NCBI GenBank assembly: GCA_022548915.1 | Contig: JAKZES010000008.1 | Coordinates: forward strand, 1-64,000 | Reading direction: 5' to 3' | From: Verrucomicrobiaceae bacterium E54 | Lineage (GTDB): Bacteria > Verrucomicrobiota > Verrucomicrobiia > Verrucomicrobiales > Akkermansiaceae | DNA length: 64,000 nucleotides | Shown: piece after piece, positions 35,483 to 43,928 of the stretch | Layout: each line of letters opens with the position of its first letter | Numbering within the stretch: the stretch's first letter is position 1 | Position numbers and translations under genes: made by a program | The notes under the pieces: generated by a model | Databases searched by the model: none | What the model saw: only the letters and a program-made list of their open reading frames with translations | Told to the model about the DNA's origin: nothing

Positions 35483-36010
35483 TCAGTGTTCGAGTTTCGA
35501 GGAAACGGTTTCGGGCAATTGGTCGGAAAGTTGGGGATGGGCCTCGATCAGACGCGCGATGTCGGCAAGATCCTTTTGACGCTTGCTGGGACGTCGCCCG
35601 GCATCCTGATAGGCTGCGAGTTTCCCCTGCAAGGTGTCCTCCAGCGACGCCACCCGCATCAAGATGCCGTGAACGTCGGCCGGAACCGACCTCGTGGGAA
35701 ACTCCTGATAAAACGCCTCGGTGCTGATCTGGATGCTCACTTTCGATTCACCCTTGAGGTTCACCGACCACTCGAAGCGCTCCTCGCGGAAACCCTCACC
35801 TGTGAGCACCTCCACCGCGTCCTCGATGCGCTCCGCCGCAATCACCAGGTCGACATCGGCCGTCGCCATCGGTTCCTCGGACCAATGGTTCACCGCGAGG
35901 CCTCCGATCATGCACCACGGGATTCCACGGTCCTCGAGCGCGCCGACCAGCTTGGTGACGTCCGCGCCGCCACCCATGGTCTGCCAGTCGTAGAACTCGC
36001 GGTGAGTCAT
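35483..36010 (-). CDS. Nucleotidyltransferase-like protein inserted between sucC and sucD
   Basis: 175 residues. The [10 protein letters not shown] stretch (G36-G37) and TADVDLVI (D52, D54) form the GG...DxD core of pol-beta-fold nucleotidyltransferases. Near the C-terminus [20 protein letters not shown] and DLADIARL are typical of the DUF6036/AbiEii-like group. Such proteins occur alone or as toxin parts of AbiE-type systems, but no antitoxin partner is next to it. Gaps are 18 nt to sucC and 5 nt to sucD, so it is in the operon although its role does not fit the TCA cycle. It may be a recent insertion that kept the reading order. Confidence 0.75.
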   Translation of the reverse strand: MTHREFYDWQTMGGGADVTKLVGALEDRGIPWCMIGGLAVNHWSEEPMATADVDLVIAAERIEDAVEVLTGEGFREERFEWSVNLKGESKVSIQISTEAFYQEFPTRSVPADVHGILMRVASLEDTLQGKLAAYQDAGRRPSKRQKDLADIARLIEAHPQLSDQLPETVSSKLEH

Positions 36011-36028
36011 CGCCTCGTGAATCGCAAA

Positions 36029-37210
36029 TCAGGAAACCGCCTCGACAATTTTCTGCGCGCCATCGGCCATGGTTCCGGCCGAGACGATGTTCAGGCCGCT
36101 CGCCTCGAGCGTCGCCTTGCCGGCATCGACGTTGTTGCCCTCGAGCCGGACCACCAGCGGCAGTGGCAGGCCGGTTTCCTTGGCGGCGGCGACCACGCCC
36201 TCGGCGATGACATTGCAGTCCATGATGCCGCCGAAGATGTTGATCAGGATCCCCTTCACGTTGGGGTCGCCGAGGATGATCTTGAAGGCCGCCGCGACCT
36301 GCTCCTTCGAGGCGCCGCCACCGACGTCCAGGAAGTTCGCCGGATCACCGCCGTAGTGCTTGATGATGTCCATCGTCGCCATCGCCAGGCCGGCGCCGTT
36401 CACGAGGCAGGCGATGTTGCCGTCGAGACCGATGTAGTTGAGATCATACTCCGAAGCGGCCACCTCGCGCGGGTCCTCCTCCTCGGTGTCGCGCATCGCG
36501 ACGATGTCCGGATGGCGGTAGAGCGCGTTGTCGTCGAAGCCGAACTTGGCATCGAGCGCCAGCACCCGGCCGTCGGGCGTCGTGACCAGCGGATTGATCT
36601 CCAGCATCGAGCAATCGCAGGAGATGAAGAGCTTGTAGAGATTCTTGAGGAGCTTTCCGAACTGCTTTGCGAAATCGCCGGAAAGCCCGAGCGCCGCCGC
36701 CAACTTGCGGATCTCGTAGCCCTGAAGGCCGAGCAGCGGATGGACATACTGGCGGATGATCTTCTCCGGAGTTTCGTGGGCGACGTCCTCGATGCTCATG
36801 CCGCCCTCGGTCGAGGCGACGATCACCGGCCGGCAGGTCGCGCGGTCCATCAGGATGGAAAGGTAGTATTCGTGGGAAATATCGACCGCCTCGGCGACCA
36901 TCACCTTGCGCACCAGGCGACCCTCCTCGCCGGTCTGCACGGTCACCAGGGTCTCGTTGAGCATTTTCCCGGCGAACTCCGCCGCCTGCTCGGGCGAGTC
37001 GATCAGGTGGACTCCGCCCTGAAAGCCGTTCTTGAAGTGCCCCTTGCCGCGCCCGCCGGCATGCACCTGGGCCTTGATCACCAGCTTCGATCCCGCGAAC
37101 TCCCTGGCCGCCCCGGCCGCCTCCTCCGGCGTGGACGCCACCTTCCCCTGCGGACTCGGGACGCCATACTGATCAAAGAGTTGCTTGGCCTGATATTCGT
37201 GAATGTTCAT
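36029..37210 (-). CDS. sucC: Succinyl-CoA synthetase beta subunit
   Basis: 393 residues from ATG 37210. The start [18 protein letters not shown] is standard for SucC, so the longer open frame up to 37585 is ignored. ATP-grasp domain: [20 protein letters not shown] near 44-63 and the grasp residues around [20 protein letters not shown]. The C-terminal CoA-ligase flavodoxin-like part includes [13 protein letters not shown]. It provides the nucleotide-binding half of the enzyme. The start is 137 nt from the divergent sodium-channel gene. Confidence 0.97.
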   Translation of the reverse strand: MNIHEYQAKQLFDQYGVPSPQGKVASTPEEAAGAAREFAGSKLVIKAQVHAGGRGKGHFKNGFQGGVHLIDSPEQAAEFAGKMLNETLVTVQTGEEGRLVRKVMVAEAVDISHEYYLSILMDRATCRPVIVASTEGGMSIEDVAHETPEKIIRQYVHPLLGLQGYEIRKLAAALGLSGDFAKQFGKLLKNLYKLFISCDCSMLEINPLVTTPDGRVLALDAKFGFDDNALYRHPDIVAMRDTEEEDPREVAASEYDLNYIGLDGNIACLVNGAGLAMATMDIIKHYGGDPANFLDVGGGASKEQVAAAFKIILGDPNVKGILINIFGGIMDCNVIAEGVVAAAKETGLPLPLVVRLEGNNVDAGKATLEASGLNIVSAGTMADGAQKIVEAVS

Positions 37211-37346
37211 GACTCGGGAATGGGCGGCGCGACGCTGTGACGGCGGACCGCAGGGGTCAAGGAGATGTGAGCCTTTTCCGTGCCAAACGCCAGGAACTTG
37301 CCAGCGGGCCCTGCATGCCGGATCGTCCCGCCGCCCCAGCACCACC

Positions 37347-38186
37347 ATGAGCGAGCAAGACCTGATCCGCCTCCTCGAGCGCCTGCCTGAACCGAACCGC
37401 CGGGCCTCCCTCGCCCGCTGGATCGAGTCGACTGCCATGCAGCGGCTCATCATCGCGGTGATCCTGCTCAACGGCCTCATTCTCGGTCTCGAAACGAGCC
37501 CGGCCATGATGGACCGGGCCGGGACCCTGCTGCTGGTTCTCGACAAGCTCTGCCTGCTGGTCTTCATCGCCGAGATCCTCATCAAACTCGTCGCCTATCG
37601 CGGCCTCTTCTGGCGCAACGGCTGGAACTGGTTCGACTTCCTGGTCGTCGCCATCGCGCTGGTCCCCAACGCCGGCCCGTGGGCCGTGCTCCGCTCGCTG
37701 CGCATCCTCCGGGTGCTGCGGCTGCTCACCGTGATGCCGCAGCTGCGGAAAGTCATCGCCGCCTTCATCCACGCGATTCCCGGGCTGTCCGGCGTGATCG
37801 TCGTGATGGCGGTCTTCTTCTACACCATGGGAGTCCTCGCCACGAACCTGTTCGGCGAAACCTTCCCTGCGTGGTTCGGCACCCTCGGGGCGAGCCTCTA
37901 CTCGCTTTTCCAGATCATGACGCTGGAAAGCTGGTCGATGGGCATCGTCCGTCCGGTGATGGAGGTCCACCCCTGGGCCTGGTCGTTCTTCGTCCCCTTC
38001 ATCGTCATCGCCACCTTCACCATCCTCAACCTCTTCATCGGCATCATCGTCTCCACCATGCAGGAACTTTCGACCCTGCCGGACCCGGAGGAGCAGAAGT
38101 CCCGCTACGAGACCGTGAAGGAGACCCTGAGCAAGATGGAGCAGGGCCTCAGCGACCTGCGCCGGCAGATCGAACGGATGGATTGA
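37347..38186 (+). CDS. Bacterial voltage-gated sodium channel (NaChBac/NavAb type)
   Basis: 279 residues, one six-helix subunit of the homotetrameric class. S1-S3 lie at about 32-50, 62-82 and 95-110. The S4 voltage sensor carries arginines every third residue (R116, R119, R122, R125 in [14 protein letters not shown]). The S4-S5 linker ends near 146. The filter is T192-L-E-S-W-S-M198, which is the NavAb filter sequence. S6 (213-237) includes the conserved Asn228, and a C-terminal coiled coil (about 246-279) follows, as in BacNav channels. The start is ATG 37347; an upstream frame open from 37203 was not used. The gene end overlaps the convergent glycosyltransferase gene by 38 nt. Confidence 0.92.
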   Translation: MSEQDLIRLLERLPEPNRRASLARWIESTAMQRLIIAVILLNGLILGLETSPAMMDRAGTLLLVLDKLCLLVFIAEILIKLVAYRGLFWRNGWNWFDFLVVAIALVPNAGPWAVLRSLRILRVLRLLTVMPQLRKVIAAFIHAIPGLSGVIVVMAVFFYTMGVLATNLFGETFPAWFGTLGASLYSLFQIMTLESWSMGIVRPVMEVHPWAWSFFVPFIVIATFTILNLFIGIIVSTMQELSTLPDPEEQKSRYETVKETLSKMEQGLSDLRRQIERMD

Positions 38187-39045
38187 CCGCGGCCACACCG
38201 GCTTCGCGGCACAGGCAATCCACCGTGACCAGCTCCGAGGAGGTCGCGGGTGCCGCATTTCGGAGCAGGCGGGCATTCCGACGATGGACCAACCTGGCCA
38301 CCAGGCGGACAAGGATGATCTCCCTGAGCGGCATCCCGGTGAGCCAGGAACCGGTGACTTGGTGGCTGGCGAAGTTGCCGAAACTGAGGGTCACCTTCCG
38401 AACCAGCTCGGGATTCCGCTCATCAAGGGCGGCGATAAGCTTGAGCCCGCCCCGGGACTCGGGCGACTCAATGAAAGTGCGGGTAACCATGCCCGGCCCC
38501 GCGGTGTAAAGCACCCGGAAGGAGTGGGCATTGCCCATGATCTCGGGGAGGCTTGCCAGATCCGACGAGCTCGGGAGGCGCAGGGAGTCCGGCTCCAGAG
38601 CCACCTTCCGGATGTTCTCGGCACAGGCCATCAGGAAGGGATGCCCGGGCTCGGCACCGAAGGCATACTGCCCGATCATCTCAAGGGTGCCGTATCGCGC
38701 CGCGAAGAAGGGGTCGGCATAGCGCTCGAACGGAAACACCGCATGGTGATTCAGAAGCTCGTCGAAGGGCTTGTGGGGAAGCACATCGATATCCAGATAG
38801 AAGCCCCCGTGCTTGTGGACCGCAAGCAGACGGAAAAGGTCGATCCGGGAAATGACATCCGGCAAGGCATCATAGGCCTCGGAAAATTCCGGATACTCCC
38901 GCCGCACGAAGGATTCAACCTCATCGTCGGCGAAAAACCGGAACTCGTAGTCCGGGTGCAGCTTCCTCAGCCGGCGCTGGAAGGCCCTGTAGCGTCGGGG
39001 AATCGTCCGGGTCTTCCACGTCTGGATGAAGCACTTGGGAATCAT
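38149..39045 (-). CDS. DXD glycosyltransferase (GT32/TcdA-TcdB-like)
   Basis: 298 residues from ATG 39045, where MIPKCFIQTWKTRTIP is the usual start of this class. The family signature HPDYEFRFFAD (30-40) is followed by the sugar-nucleotide-binding block RLLAVHKHGGFYLDIDVLP with D85-I-D87. The later part includes HPFLMACAENI. These enzymes transfer hexoses to polysaccharide or glycolipid acceptors; donor and acceptor are unknown. The tail after about residue 250 is basic and less conserved. Its last 38 nt overlap the opposite-strand sodium-channel gene. Confidence 0.88.
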   Translation of the reverse strand: MIPKCFIQTWKTRTIPRRYRAFQRRLRKLHPDYEFRFFADDEVESFVRREYPEFSEAYDALPDVISRIDLFRLLAVHKHGGFYLDIDVLPHKPFDELLNHHAVFPFERYADPFFAARYGTLEMIGQYAFGAEPGHPFLMACAENIRKVALEPDSLRLPSSSDLASLPEIMGNAHSFRVLYTAGPGMVTRTFIESPESRGGLKLIAALDERNPELVRKVTLSFGNFASHQVTGSWLTGMPLREIILVRLVARLVHRRNARLLRNAAPATSSELVTVDCLCREAGVAAVNPSVRSAGAGR

Positions 39046-39163
39046 GCTTCGATCAAGGCGGAGGTGCTGGTGGAGAGCTTGCTGACAATCACGCCCCGGA
39101 CCATGCGGAGTCCCCGGCATGGATGACAAGGCTTATGGCCGCATCCGGGACGCGCCGTCGACC

Positions 39164-39736
39164 TCACCCGTCCCCGCCGAGAGCCGCTCCCAGCATCTTC
39201 AGATAATCATCCCGCGTCACCTCGTAGCCACCGAACTGCCGCAGGTGATCGGTCATCCACTGGGTGTCCAACAGCACCGCCCCCTCGCTCTTCAGCCAAT
39301 CCACCAGGTGCACCAGCGCGATCTTCGACGCATCGGTTTTCCGGGAAAACATGCTCTCGCCGAAGAAGCCCCGGCCGATCCGGACCCCGTAGAGCCCGCC
39401 CTGAAGCCCCTCTTCGTCCCAGCACTCCACCGAATGGGCGAATCCTTGCTCAAACAGGCCGACGTAGCTGGCCACGATCGTCTCGTCGATCCATGTCTCG
39501 GCGCGCTCGGCGCAGGCCCGCATCACGGCCTCGAAGGCGGTGTCGCGCCGGATCTCGAAGGGACGCTTCTTCAGAGCGCGCCTGAGCCCCCTGGGCACAT
39601 GAAAGCGCTCATCCAGCGGGATGACACCCCGGAACGTCGGAGAGAACCACAGGATCTCCCCCTCCTCGGCCATGGGAAACACCCCCTGGCCGTAGGCCCG
39701 GAGCAGGATCTCGGGAGGAATCGCCGCCGACATCAA
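39164..39736 (-). CDS. aat: Leucyl/phenylalanyl-tRNA--protein transferase
   Basis: 190 residues. Characteristic segments: LLRAYGQGVFPMAEEGEILW then FSP at 11-33, SVECWDEEGLQGGLYGV then RIGRGFFGESMFS, and DTQWMTDHLRQFGG near the C-terminus. These match Aat enzymes, which add Leu or Phe from tRNA to basic N-termini of proteins for ClpAP/ClpS degradation. Its start overlaps the stop of xseA by 4 nt (ATGA). It is the last gene of the closely packed tRNA-His/HNH/rtcB/xseA/aat series. Confidence 0.95.
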   Translation of the reverse strand: MMSAAIPPEILLRAYGQGVFPMAEEGEILWFSPTFRGVIPLDERFHVPRGLRRALKKRPFEIRRDTAFEAVMRACAERAETWIDETIVASYVGLFEQGFAHSVECWDEEGLQGGLYGVRIGRGFFGESMFSRKTDASKIALVHLVDWLKSEGAVLLDTQWMTDHLRQFGGYEVTRDDYLKMLGAALGGDG

Positions 39737-41112
39737 CCCTCGCGCCGGTCGATTTTGCGCACCTCACTGACGGCCTCGCCATCGCGGAGCTTGGTCCGCA
39801 GCTCGGCACCCTCCCGCACCTGGTCCACCGAACGCACCGCCCGGCCCTCATGATCGAGCGTGATCGAAAAGCCCCGCTCGAACGCCGACTCCGGACCGAG
39901 CGCCCGCAGCAGTCCGCGCAGATGATCCAGGCGTTCCTCCTGGCCCGCCAGACGCTGCTCGACCGCCCGGAAAAGGCGGCGCGACAGGTCGACCGCCGCC
40001 TCGCGCTGACGCTCCAGCCGCCGCTCCGGCCGAACCGTTTCCAGCGACCGAGCCACCGCCCGGACTTCCAGCACGCGGTCGCGCCAAGATGCCTGAACCG
40101 CCCCCCGAAGCCTCTCCCTGAGCCCGTCGACCCGCATCGCCGGCTCGCGCAGCAGGCGATCCCCGCCGCGCGAAAGCACGCCCCGCCGTGCGTTCTCCAG
40201 CACCAGGTCGAGCCGACCCAGGCGATCCTCCACGCGGCGCCCCAGGCGGCTCCGCAAGGCATCGATCCGGCCCCGCAGCTCATCGCCCGACGGCACCGCC
40301 AGCTCGGCCGCCGCACTCGGCGTCGGCGCCCGCAGGTCGGCGACAAAGTCGGCGATGGTGAAGTCGATCTCGTGCCCGACCGCCGAGATCACCGGGATCG
40401 GACACCCGGCGATCGCCCGCGCCACGATCTCCTCGTTGAAGTTCCACAAGTCCTCCAGCGAGCCGCCACCGCGCCCGACGATCAGCACGTCGGCACGAGG
40501 CAGGTCGTACTTTTCGGGCTCACCCATCCGCCGGATGGCCCCGGCGATCTCCCGTTCGGCGCCCTTGCCCTGCACCCGCACCGGCAGGAGCACCGGCTCC
40601 ACCCACGGCGCGCGCCGCTCCAGCACGTTGAGGATGTCGCGGATGGCCGCACCGGTCCCGGAGGTGATCAGACCGATCCGCATCGGAAACGCGGGCAACT
40701 CCCGCTTCCGCTCCGCCGCGAACAAGCCCTCCGCATCCAGCTTCCGCTTGAGCGCCTCGAAGCGCGCCTGAAGCTCGCCGACCCCCGCAACCTCGACCTT
40801 CTGGACGATGATCTGCAGCTGCCCGCGCGCCTCATAGACGCTCGGCTCGGCGAAGACGCGGACCTTCACCCCATCCTCCAGAACCTCCGCCCCCGGCCGC
40901 CGCCGCGCGCCGAACATCGCGCAGGAAATCTGGGCCTTCTCGTCCTTGAGCGAAAAATACCAGTGCCCGCTGCCCTGTTTGCGCAGGTTCGACACCTCGC
41001 CCTCGACCCACTGCTCGCCCAGCTCGACCTCCAGCAGATTCTTCATCCGCCGCACGAGCTGGGTCACGCTGAGCGCCTTCTTCTCCTTGCCGTCACCGAA
41101 AAGTTCCACCAC
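39733..41112 (-). CDS. xseA: Exodeoxyribonuclease VII large subunit
   Basis: 459 residues from a GTG at 41112 (VVELFGDGKEKKALSVTQ); an ATG start at 41169 would add 19 residues that do not look conserved, and the exact start is uncertain. The OB-fold N-terminal domain shows WVEGEVSNLRKQGSGHWYFS. The catalytic domain carries RIGLITSGTGAA and the signature LIVGRGGGSLEDLWNFNEE. Long coiled coils rich in Arg/Glu (about 290-410) follow, as in ExoVII large subunits. The enzyme degrades single-stranded DNA; the small subunit gene xseB is not in the window. It starts 73 nt after rtcB and overlaps aat. Confidence 0.95.
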   Translation of the reverse strand: MVELFGDGKEKKALSVTQLVRRMKNLLEVELGEQWVEGEVSNLRKQGSGHWYFSLKDEKAQISCAMFGARRRPGAEVLEDGVKVRVFAEPSVYEARGQLQIIVQKVEVAGVGELQARFEALKRKLDAEGLFAAERKRELPAFPMRIGLITSGTGAAIRDILNVLERRAPWVEPVLLPVRVQGKGAEREIAGAIRRMGEPEKYDLPRADVLIVGRGGGSLEDLWNFNEEIVARAIAGCPIPVISAVGHEIDFTIADFVADLRAPTPSAAAELAVPSGDELRGRIDALRSRLGRRVEDRLGRLDLVLENARRGVLSRGGDRLLREPAMRVDGLRERLRGAVQASWRDRVLEVRAVARSLETVRPERRLERQREAAVDLSRRLFRAVEQRLAGQEERLDHLRGLLRALGPESAFERGFSITLDHEGRAVRSVDQVREGAELRTKLRDGEAVSEVRKIDRREG

Positions 41113-41185
41113 CGGATGATGCCGTATCCTTCGTTTCCGGCAAGCCAGACCCCAAGCCGCGAAAGGCATTGAAGTCGGGTCGCAC

Positions 41186-42715
41186 TCACCACTCCTTCAT
41201 CTCCTGGTTCGTCCGGCGCCGCTCCTTGCGATGCTGGATCTGGCGTTTCTGCTTCGGCGTGAGTTCCTCCTCGCGGCTGAGCCACGGTTTCGGAACGTCA
41301 CCCGCCATGATGCAGCCGAGAGGACGGATCTGCGCGACGATCTCCGCCAGTCCGAAATCACGGATCTGGGCCGTGACACTGGCGGCATTCTTGTAGGCCA
41401 CCGGAGTCTCGCTGAGGTCCGGCTTTCCGCAGTACCAACGCACGTCGATGCCATCGGTCGACGACTCGATCTGATGACGCCGGGCGTCCTCACTTGGGAA
41501 CTGCCGCTTGAGCGCCGTCCGCGACATGTTCCGCCCCGCACCGTGCGGCGCGAAGGAGAGGAACTCCTCACGGTCGCCACCCAGCACCAGCAGGATCGGC
41601 TCCGCCATGTTCAGCGGGATCAAGCCGAGCCGGGGCCGACCATCCGAGTCGCGCCACGCCGGCGTCGCGCCCTTGCCGTGCATGAACATGTCACCCCGTT
41701 GCCAGACGAAGTTGTGCTCGTTGCCGACCTCGGCCGATGACACCCCGCCAATCCGCTCAAGGAAGCGGCGATGGATCACCTCGTGGTTTGCCCTGGTCCA
41801 CAACGAGACATACTTCAGTGCTTCCCAGTAGTTGCGACCGACGTCCGACTTCATATCCAGCCAGGCCGCAGCCGGCGGGATTCGATCCGCCTCGCGCTCG
41901 GTGTGCTTCAGCGCCGCGTGCTGGCCACGTTTGTAAACCGCCGCACCGAGACCCCGCGAACCGTGGTGGGTCACCAGCACCCGGTAGCTCGGCTGAGCAA
42001 GCTTCCCGGCCAGATCCTCGTAACCCGCCAGCCGCAGCATCGCGCGCATCGGTTCATCGACCGCCACCTCGCCCACGTAGGCGAAGTGGTTGCCGTCGCC
42101 CTGGTCCGCAAGGTGCGCATGCGCACGGTCACGCAGCCCCTTGAGGAAGGGATTGCCCCACACATCATGATCGAGCACCGGGTCCTCGACCAGATCGTCG
42201 AGATGCCGGTGCCCCATGCCGAAGCGAGTCGCCGAGGTCAGGGCATCGAGTTCCTTCGCCACCGTGCTGCGGGCCTCGTAAAAGGTCGCAAACATCGAAC
42301 AGCAGATGTCGGCCGAGTGGGCGGACGGGATCACCGCGTTCTCCACGGCGATTGCTCCGCCCACCGGAATCACGGCACGGCCCGGTCCTGCCGGACACGC
42401 ATCCGGCATGATCGCGCCACGCTGGATCACCGGGACCTTGAGGAGTTCATCCATCCTGGTTCGGACGGCCGCGACGTTCTCCCGCTCCTCCTTGCTCGCC
42501 GGGCGGATCGCCTCGGTAAAGGGAACGGCCCTCTTCCGCAGCACCGCCTTGGGCGGCGGCGGTTCGAAGTCGCGGCGCAGGAGCTTGAGAAGATACTTCT
42601 TCCCGCTCACGCCACGCGCTTCGTATTCCGCGGCGCGAGCGAGCATTTCCTTGAAGACCGGACCCGGACGGTAGCCCGCCGCGATCAGATCTTCGCCTGT
42701 GAGTGTTGATTTCAT
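41186..42715 (-). CDS. rtcB: RtcB-family RNA ligase with tRNA-enzyme-like N-terminus
   Basis: 509 residues. RtcB motifs: SADICCSM (metal ligands D136 and C139), DQGDGNHF at 204-211, HHGSRGLG at 250-257, and NEHNF at 332-336. HGAGRNMSR follows at 391-399, where H391 is the guanylylated histidine. The family joins 2',3'-cyclic phosphate or 3'-phosphate RNA ends to 5'-OH ends using GTP and Mn2+. The first ~30 residues (LTGEDLIAAGYRPGPVFKEM) look like the C-terminal tRNA-binding motif of CCA-adding enzymes, an unusual extension. The gene overlaps the HNH gene upstream by 4 nt (ATGA), and a tRNA-His gene is just beyond. Confidence 0.95.
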   Translation of the reverse strand: MKSTLTGEDLIAAGYRPGPVFKEMLARAAEYEARGVSGKKYLLKLLRRDFEPPPPKAVLRKRAVPFTEAIRPASKEERENVAAVRTRMDELLKVPVIQRGAIMPDACPAGPGRAVIPVGGAIAVENAVIPSAHSADICCSMFATFYEARSTVAKELDALTSATRFGMGHRHLDDLVEDPVLDHDVWGNPFLKGLRDRAHAHLADQGDGNHFAYVGEVAVDEPMRAMLRLAGYEDLAGKLAQPSYRVLVTHHGSRGLGAAVYKRGQHAALKHTEREADRIPPAAAWLDMKSDVGRNYWEALKYVSLWTRANHEVIHRRFLERIGGVSSAEVGNEHNFVWQRGDMFMHGKGATPAWRDSDGRPRLGLIPLNMAEPILLVLGGDREEFLSFAPHGAGRNMSRTALKRQFPSEDARRHQIESSTDGIDVRWYCGKPDLSETPVAYKNAASVTAQIRDFGLAEIVAQIRPLGCIMAGDVPKPWLSREEELTPKQKRQIQHRKERRRTNQEMKEW

Positions 42716-43371
42716 TCCGATTGAAAAGGGGTTCGGGAGCGGAGCCGAAGCTCCGCTCCCTGGGGTTGGCCCCTACTTCTTGAGGAAGCTGAGCCAGTGC
42801 TCAGAAAGAATTCCCATTCAGGAATCTTCCAAAGATTCCTGAGTCGCACGACTTTCGGCACCGGTTGCGGCGCGGCGGGCTGCCTGAGCAGCCTGAGCCC
42901 CGCTTCCTCGGGAGTCCTCGCACCTTTCCGACGGTTCACCTCCTTGTCGGAAAGAACGCAGTTCTCCCAGCCGTCCACGCCGCCCCGCGAGCGCGGGATC
43001 ACGTGGTCGATGTCGGCCTCGTGCCGGGCAAGCCGGCGACCGGTGTACTGGCACCGCCCGCCATCGCGCATCCAGAGACCGTCGAGCCCGAAGCTTGGCA
43101 CGTGCATCGGCACCCGATCGAAGTGGTTGAGCACCAGGACGGCAGGAATCCGGACCGGCCCGCGGGGAGTTCCGACGGATCGAGTGCCCGCATCCAGTGC
43201 CAGCCAGGCCTCCCAGTCGAGAGGTTCGACCGACCCGTCTTCGATCCGCAGTGCACGGGCACTGCCCGAGGCGAGATGAAGGAAGGCGTCCGCGGGAGTG
43301 ACCGCGTCGATGGCCAGCCAGTGCCGGTTCAGAACCAGCACGGAAAGTTGATGGAGGAATGGAGTCGTCAT
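42712..43371 (-). CDS. HNH endonuclease
   Basis: 219 residues. The N-terminus (VLVLNRHWLAIDAVTPADAF then LHLASGSARAL) is the scaffold typical of small HNH nucleases of the IceA-like group. The HNH core is CQYTGRRLARHEADIDHVIP then RSRGGVDGWENCVL, with H123, N137 and N146 of the helix SDKEVNRRKG. Only one zinc-type cysteine (C108) is visible, so the metal-finger part is reduced. The gene begins 15 nt after a tRNA-His gene on the same strand and its stop overlaps rtcB (ATGA). A nuclease paired with a repair ligase and a tRNA suggests RNA cutting and rejoining, or DNA cleavage in an unrelated role; this is inference. Confidence 0.85.
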   Translation of the reverse strand: MTTPFLHQLSVLVLNRHWLAIDAVTPADAFLHLASGSARALRIEDGSVEPLDWEAWLALDAGTRSVGTPRGPVRIPAVLVLNHFDRVPMHVPSFGLDGLWMRDGGRCQYTGRRLARHEADIDHVIPRSRGGVDGWENCVLSDKEVNRRKGARTPEEAGLRLLRQPAAPQPVPKVVRLRNLWKIPEWEFFLSTGSASSRSRGQPQGAELRLRSRTPFQSE

Positions 43372-43386
43372 GGATGGAAGAGTGTT

Positions 43387-43461
43387 TGGGTTGACCTACC
43401 GGACTTGAACCGGCCCCGCCGCAATCACACTGCGGGATGCTACCACTACACCAAGGCCAAC
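43387..43461 (-). tRNA. tRNA-His (anticodon GTG)
   Basis: The reverse strand folds as a tRNA. The acceptor stem TTGGCCT pairs with AGGTCAA (one G-U). The extra G at -1 faces discriminator C73, the His identity element, and CCA is encoded. The D arm is GTGT-AGTGGTA-GCAT, the anticodon stem CCGCA/TGCGG holds loop GTGTGAT with anticodon GTG (positions 34-36), and the T arm is GCCGG-TTCAAGT-CCGGT. Position 32 is G instead of the usual pyrimidine, and the D stem holds two wobble pairs. The tRNA is 15 nt upstream of the HNH gene on the same strand. It may be the regular cellular tRNA-His or a dedicated copy. Confidence 0.9.
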
Positions 43462-43676
43462 ATTTTTGCTCGAAGACATAACTTACCCGTCGCTCAGCAC
43501 ACCGCCTCCCGCACCCATGGTGCATCGGACGAATGAACAGCGGATCAAGCCACGCCTCGTGAGACATGATATGTTCTCGAATCAGGATATTTCGTGTTTC
43601 AATGGGTTCGACATGAGGCCGCGAATTCAGGTTTGAATATTGGGATTCATCCAGCTTCACCGGATCACAAGGACGC
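43462..43676. other. Intergenic region upstream of tRNA-His
   Basis: 215 nt, more AT-rich than its surroundings, between the terminator of the small unit and the tRNA. A promoter for the tRNA should lie here, but no convincing -35/-10 pair was found; TAAGTT near 43478-43483 (reverse strand) is the only weak -10 candidate. Nothing else was recognised. Confidence 0.5.
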
Positions 43677-43707
43677 AAAAAAGCCCGCTTCCCAGTGGGG
43701 AGCGGGC
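43677..43707 (-). terminator. Strong rho-independent terminator of the small unit
   Basis: On the reverse strand an 11-bp stem (GCCCGCTCCCC / GGGAAGCGGGC, one wobble pair) with a 3-nt loop is followed by six T residues at 43682-43677. It sits 25 nt after the stop codon of the 57-aa ORF and ends the transcript before the tRNA-His gene. Confidence 0.85.
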
Positions 43708-43731
43708 GTCTTGAATCCGTGAATCGAGGCG

Positions 43732-43905
43732 TCAACCGCCTCTCGAGGACAAACACCGGCTCCCGCAGTCATTCGGGCAGGAACGGAGACCATGACCAAA
43801 CTTCTCAAGCATGAGAAAACCTGGAGCATCCACCACCTCCTCGAGACCCAAACCTGCAATCATGCAAGGGGCGCTGAGCTTCGTAATGGCGGTTGAATAA
43901 TTCAT
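43732..43905 (-). CDS. Candidate 57-aa small protein (or an sRNA with an ORF)
   Basis: An ATG at 43905 opens 57 codons. The product begins MNYSTAITKLSAPCMIAGLG and ends with the cysteine-rich stretch SCPNDCGSRCLSS, where C43, C47 and C51 are spaced CxxxCxxxC; C14 is the fourth Cys. No homologue is recognised and no Shine-Dalgarno sequence precedes the ATG, so coding status is unsure. The support comes from context: a good sigma-70-like promoter is about 24 nt upstream, a terminator lies directly downstream, and together they define a ~245-nt transcript. If not translated, it would be a small RNA. A modified peptide precursor is one speculative possibility. Confidence 0.4.
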   Translation of the reverse strand: MNYSTAITKLSAPCMIAGLGLEEVVDAPGFLMLEKFGHGLRSCPNDCGSRCLSSRGG

Positions 43906-43928
43906 GGCAGGATTCGGTTGCGGGCGTG

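Noticed and set aside
35480-37240. 586-codon open frame antisense to sucC and the nucleotidyltransferase gene
   Set aside because: It spans two well-supported genes on the other strand and its Arg/His/Gly-rich product looks like a GC-driven shadow.
42818-43756. 312-codon frame running through the HNH gene and the tRNA-His gene
   Set aside because: It reads straight through a well-folded tRNA and a real gene in another frame.
43665-43859. 64-codon frame over the terminator at 43.68 kb
   Set aside because: It includes the terminator hairpin and T-run; the 57-codon frame next to it fits the promoter and terminator better.
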